The position numbers were made by a program, and so were the translations under genes. From assembly GCF_001427875.1 (NCBI RefSeq), contig NZ_LMHK01000003.1:62001-126000 (forward strand): a DNA stretch of 64,000 nucleotides. Direction: 5' to 3'. The notes under the pieces are model-generated. The model was not told where the DNA came from. It ran no database searches and saw nothing but the letters and a program-made list of their open reading frames with translations. Below, piece by piece: positions 61,767 to 64,000 of this stretch. Each line of letters begins with the position of its first letter. The first letter of the stretch is position 1. The stretch is from Devosia sp. Root685. Its GTDB lineage: Bacteria > Pseudomonadota > Alphaproteobacteria > Rhizobiales > Devosiaceae.

Positions 61767-62468
61767 TTAGTCGGCGGCAGGAATGAGCAAACCGCGCTGC
61801 ACTGCGGGGCGGGCGAGGCCGCGTTCGAGCCATGCCGGCACGTTTTTGAGCGTGTGATAGGCGACGAGATCGCCCGCGCCATAAAAGCCGATGAGATTGC
61901 GGACCCAGCCCAGCGTCGCGATATCGGCGATGGAATAGTCGTCCATGATCCAGTCGCGGGTTTCGAGGCGCTTTTCCAGCACGTCGAGCAGCCGTCGCGA
62001 TTCGGCGCTGTAGCGTTCGAGCGGGCGCTTGTCCTCAAATTCCCGCCCTGCGAATTTGTGGAAGAAACCGACCTGGCCGAACATCGGGCCGATGGCGGCC
62101 ATCTGGAAAAACACCCACTGGATGGTCTCGTAGCGCAGCGCCGGGTCCTGGGGCAGGAATTTGCCGGTCTTTTCAGCCAGATACAAAAGAATGGCGCCCG
62201 ATTCGAACAGCGCCAGCGGCTTGCCGCCGGGGCCGTTGGGATCGATGATTGCCGGAATCTTGCCGTTTGGATTGAGCGCGAGGAATTCGGGCGTCCAGGT
62301 CTCGTTCTTGCCGATCTGGATCGCATGCGCCTCATAGGGCAAGCCCGTTTCTTCGAGCATGATCGAGACTTTCACCCCATTGGGCGTCGGCCAGGAATAA
62401 AGCTGCAGGCGATCGGGATGCGCCGCCGGCCAGCGCTGGGCGATGGGGAATTGCGACAGGTCGGTCAT
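61767..62468 (-). CDS. Nu-class glutathione S-transferase family protein (YfcG/YghU-like)
   Basis: 233 residues from ATG 62468. Thioredoxin-like N-domain: LQLYSWPTPNGVKVSIMLEETGLPYEAH, with the Thr/Asn pair (TPN) that marks disulfide-reducing nu-class enzymes, LNPNGKIPAIIDPNGPGGKPLALFESGAIL. The C-domain is helical and ends with DWIMDDYSIADIATLGWV. Cytoplasmic. The longer frame to 62720 crosses the tRNA-Gly gene and is rejected. Confidence 0.9.
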   Translation of the reverse strand: MTDLSQFPIAQRWPAAHPDRLQLYSWPTPNGVKVSIMLEETGLPYEAHAIQIGKNETWTPEFLALNPNGKIPAIIDPNGPGGKPLALFESGAILLYLAEKTGKFLPQDPALRYETIQWVFFQMAAIGPMFGQVGFFHKFAGREFEDKRPLERYSAESRRLLDVLEKRLETRDWIMDDYSIADIATLGWVRNLIGFYGAGDLVAYHTLKNVPAWLERGLARPAVQRGLLIPAAD

Positions 62469-62560
62469 GGCGTTCTCGTGTTTCAATGGCCTCAAGGGGC
62501 GCCAGCTAGATCGCGAGTCGGTCCATTGGGCAATGGGAACGCCATGCCTTGGAAAAACAA

Positions 62561-62582
62561 AAAGGGTCCCGAAGGACCCTTT
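62561..62582 (-). terminator. Terminator of tRNA-Gly
   Basis: AAAGGGTCC-CGAA-GGACCCTTT hairpin. On the minus strand it is followed by TTTGTTTTT. Confidence 0.85.
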
Positions 62583-62614
62583 GTTTCTCCCTAGGCTTGC
62601 CAACCTGGGAGAAT

Positions 62615-62689
62615 TGGAGCGGGCGAAGGGATTCGAACCCTCGACCCTAACCTTGGCAAGGTTATGCTCTACCCCTGAGCTACACCCGC
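62615..62689 (-). tRNA. tRNA-Gly (anticodon GCC)
   Basis: On the minus strand: acceptor GCGGGTG with CGCCCGC, D arm AGCTCAGGGGTAGAGC, anticodon stem TAACC/GGTTA around TTGCCAA, T arm GGTTCGAATCC, encoded CCA. All pairs close. Confidence 0.95.
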
Positions 62690-62882
62690 ATCCGTGTCGC
62701 CGCGCCTTGAAGCGCTTCAACGAGGCGCTATATGCCTAATCATCAGACCGATTGCAACCCCAGTTCTTCGCTTTCATGTCATCTTGTTGAAAGCCTGTGG
62801 GAATGAGGACTTGCAACCGGGTTGAGGCGGGCGCAAAAAGGCCCGCGACTGCTCCCTCAATGCCCATTCGCGAGAGCTCTTT

Positions 62883-63827
62883 ATGTCGATTTCCCTCAAC
62901 GGCGCCGCCGGCGCTGCCCCGGCCGCTCCCGTCGGTCTCATCAGCGAATCCTCCGATGCCGGCTTCCGCGCCGATGTGCTCGAAGCCTCGCGCGATGTTC
63001 CGGTTCTCGTCGATTTCTGGGCGCCCTGGTGCGGTCCCTGCCGCCAATTGACCCCCGCGCTTGAAAAGGTGGTCAACGAAAAGGCCGGCAAGATCAAACT
63101 GGTCAAGATCAATATCGACGACCATCCCGGCGTTGCCGGACAATTGGGCGTGCAGTCCATTCCCGCGGTTTTTGCCTTCTCCGGCGGCCGTCCGGTCGAC
63201 GGTTTCATGGGCGCCATGCCCGAAGGCGAAGTGCGCAAATTCGCCGACAAGGTGATTGCCGCAGCCCCCGCGGGCGCGCCGCCGGCCGATTCCATCGAAG
63301 CCCAGATTGCCGATGCGCTAAAAGTTGCGGAAGAAGCGTTTGCGGCCGGCGATCTCGGCCAGGCCGCGCAGATTTTCGGCATGGTCTTGCAACACTCTCC
63401 CGAAAACGAACTGGCCCTGATTGGTCTCTCGCGCGTTTATGTCGAGGCCGGTGAATTCGATCAGGCGCGGGCAACGCTCGATATGGTGCCCGAGGACAAG
63501 CGCAAGGGCGAAGCCTATACGACCATTGCCAATACCATTCGCCTCCAGGACGAAGCGTCCGGCCTGTCCGAATCGGCTTCGCTCGAGGCCGCAATTGCGG
63601 CGGACCCGGACAATCATCAGGCGCGGTTTGATCTGGCGGTCGTGCTCAACGCCGAAGGCAAGCGCGTCGAGGCGGCCGAGGCTCTGGTCGCCATCTTCAA
63701 GCGCGACCGCACCTGGAACGAAGACGGCGCGCGCAAGAAGCTGCTCGAATTCTTCGAGGCCTGGGGCGCCAAGGATCCGGCTACTCTCAAGGGCCGGCGC
63801 CTCCTTTCCGCGGCCCTTTTCTCCTAG
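62883..63827 (+). CDS. CnoX-like thioredoxin with TPR domain (YbbN family)
   Basis: 314 residues. Thioredoxin fold about residues 20-125 with active site WAPWCGPCRQL, then TPR-like helices (about 135-300: QAAQIFGMVLQHSPENELALIGLSRVYVEAGEFDQARATL). In E. coli CnoX is a holdase and redox chaperone that hands clients to GroEL. The CGPC motif is intact, so it may be redox active, unlike E. coli YbbN (SxxC). No signal peptide. The Lon-domain gene follows by 10 bp, a common pair in this order. Confidence 0.9.
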   Translation: MSISLNGAAGAAPAAPVGLISESSDAGFRADVLEASRDVPVLVDFWAPWCGPCRQLTPALEKVVNEKAGKIKLVKINIDDHPGVAGQLGVQSIPAVFAFSGGRPVDGFMGAMPEGEVRKFADKVIAAAPAGAPPADSIEAQIADALKVAEEAFAAGDLGQAAQIFGMVLQHSPENELALIGLSRVYVEAGEFDQARATLDMVPEDKRKGEAYTTIANTIRLQDEASGLSESASLEAAIAADPDNHQARFDLAVVLNAEGKRVEAAEALVAIFKRDRTWNEDGARKKLLEFFEAWGAKDPATLKGRRLLSAALFS

Positions 63828-63837
63828 GACTAAAAAT

Positions 63838-64000
63838 ATGCCGCAGCGCCCCACCAGCCCTGCCCAGGTGCCGGAACTGGTCCCGATCTTTCCGCTGAGC
63901 GGGGCGCTGCTGCTGCCCTATTCGCACCGGCCGCTCAATATTTTCGAGCCGCGCTATATCGAGATGGTCGATTTCGCGCTGTCGACCGATAGGTTGATCG
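63838..64000 (+). CDS. LON peptidase substrate-binding domain protein, N-terminal part (cut by window end)
   Basis: 54 codons are visible from ATG 63838: VPELVPIFPLSGALLLPYSHRPLNIFEPRYIEMV. This is the start of the Lon N-terminal substrate-binding (PUA-like) domain, found alone in alphaproteobacteria without a protease part. It follows the CnoX-like gene by 10 bp in the same direction. Confidence 0.85.
   Translation, partial: MPQRPTSPAQVPELVPIFPLSGALLLPYSHRPLNIFEPRYIEMVDFALSTDRLI

Noticed and set aside
62469-62720. N-terminal extension of the GST gene
   Set aside because: It would run through the tRNA-Gly gene and its terminator.

Overview
The window is GC-rich alphaproteobacterial chromosome. 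Gene content and order point to the Hyphomicrobiales, most like Devosia and relatives. The clues are a TIGR02300 FYDLN acidic protein beside cmk, a tsaB-rimI-Fur/Mur-plsC run, many sugar ABC transporters paired with Gfo/Idh/MocA dehydrogenases, and the dispersed GTCACCCCGGC-type palindromes common in this order. Genus is an inference; no rRNA is present.

Layout. 1-13.9 kb is ordinary backbone: cmk (cut by the window start), TIGR02300, tRNA-Ala(GGC), a membrane alpha/beta hydrolase, a YcaQ-type DNA glycosylase, a DUF559 endonuclease-like gene set inside inverted repeats, PadR and TetR regulators, a Gfo/Idh - DUF993 - sugar-phosphate isomerase operon, DUF2147, an RNA methyltransferase, an NDUFA9-type epimerase, a GFA protein and tRNA-Leu(CAG).

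13.96-31.99 kb is an integrated element of about 18 kb in tRNA-Leu(CAG). It is bounded by a 21-bp direct repeat of the tRNA 3' end and carries a matched pair of putative integrase arm sites. It is a mosaic. The left part has a tyrosine integrase, a large protein resembling a podovirus internal virion protein, a phage-type RNase HI, small unknown genes, a second tyrosine recombinase and a serine resolvase. The right part is cargo: a trypsin-like protease, two small secreted/membrane proteins flanked by a direct repeat, a four-gene Bpu10I/BbvCI-like heterodimeric restriction-modification operon (two C5 methyltransferases, two nuclease subunits), and a divergent OLD-like ATPase/TOPRIM gene. The cargo is visibly more AT-rich than the backbone and reads as an anti-phage island.

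32-42.7 kb is housekeeping: CsbD, lnt, tsaB, rimI, Fur/Mur, plsC, pncB, a large FAD/Fe-S D-2-hydroxyacid dehydrogenase and a LysR regulator.

43.2-61.1 kb is a carbohydrate-use region. A UgpB-type ABC system has two tandem substrate-binding paralogues, two permeases, two Gfo/Idh oxidoreductases and a UgpC-type ATPase. After an alpha/beta hydrolase comes a complete Opp/Dpp-type ABC system followed directly by two tandem cytoplasmic DUF5060-type glycoside hydrolases. This suggests import of intact oligosaccharides and their cleavage inside the cell. The window ends with a VOC protein, a nu-type GST, tRNA-Gly(GCC), a CnoX-like thioredoxin/TPR protein and the start of a Lon-substrate-domain gene.
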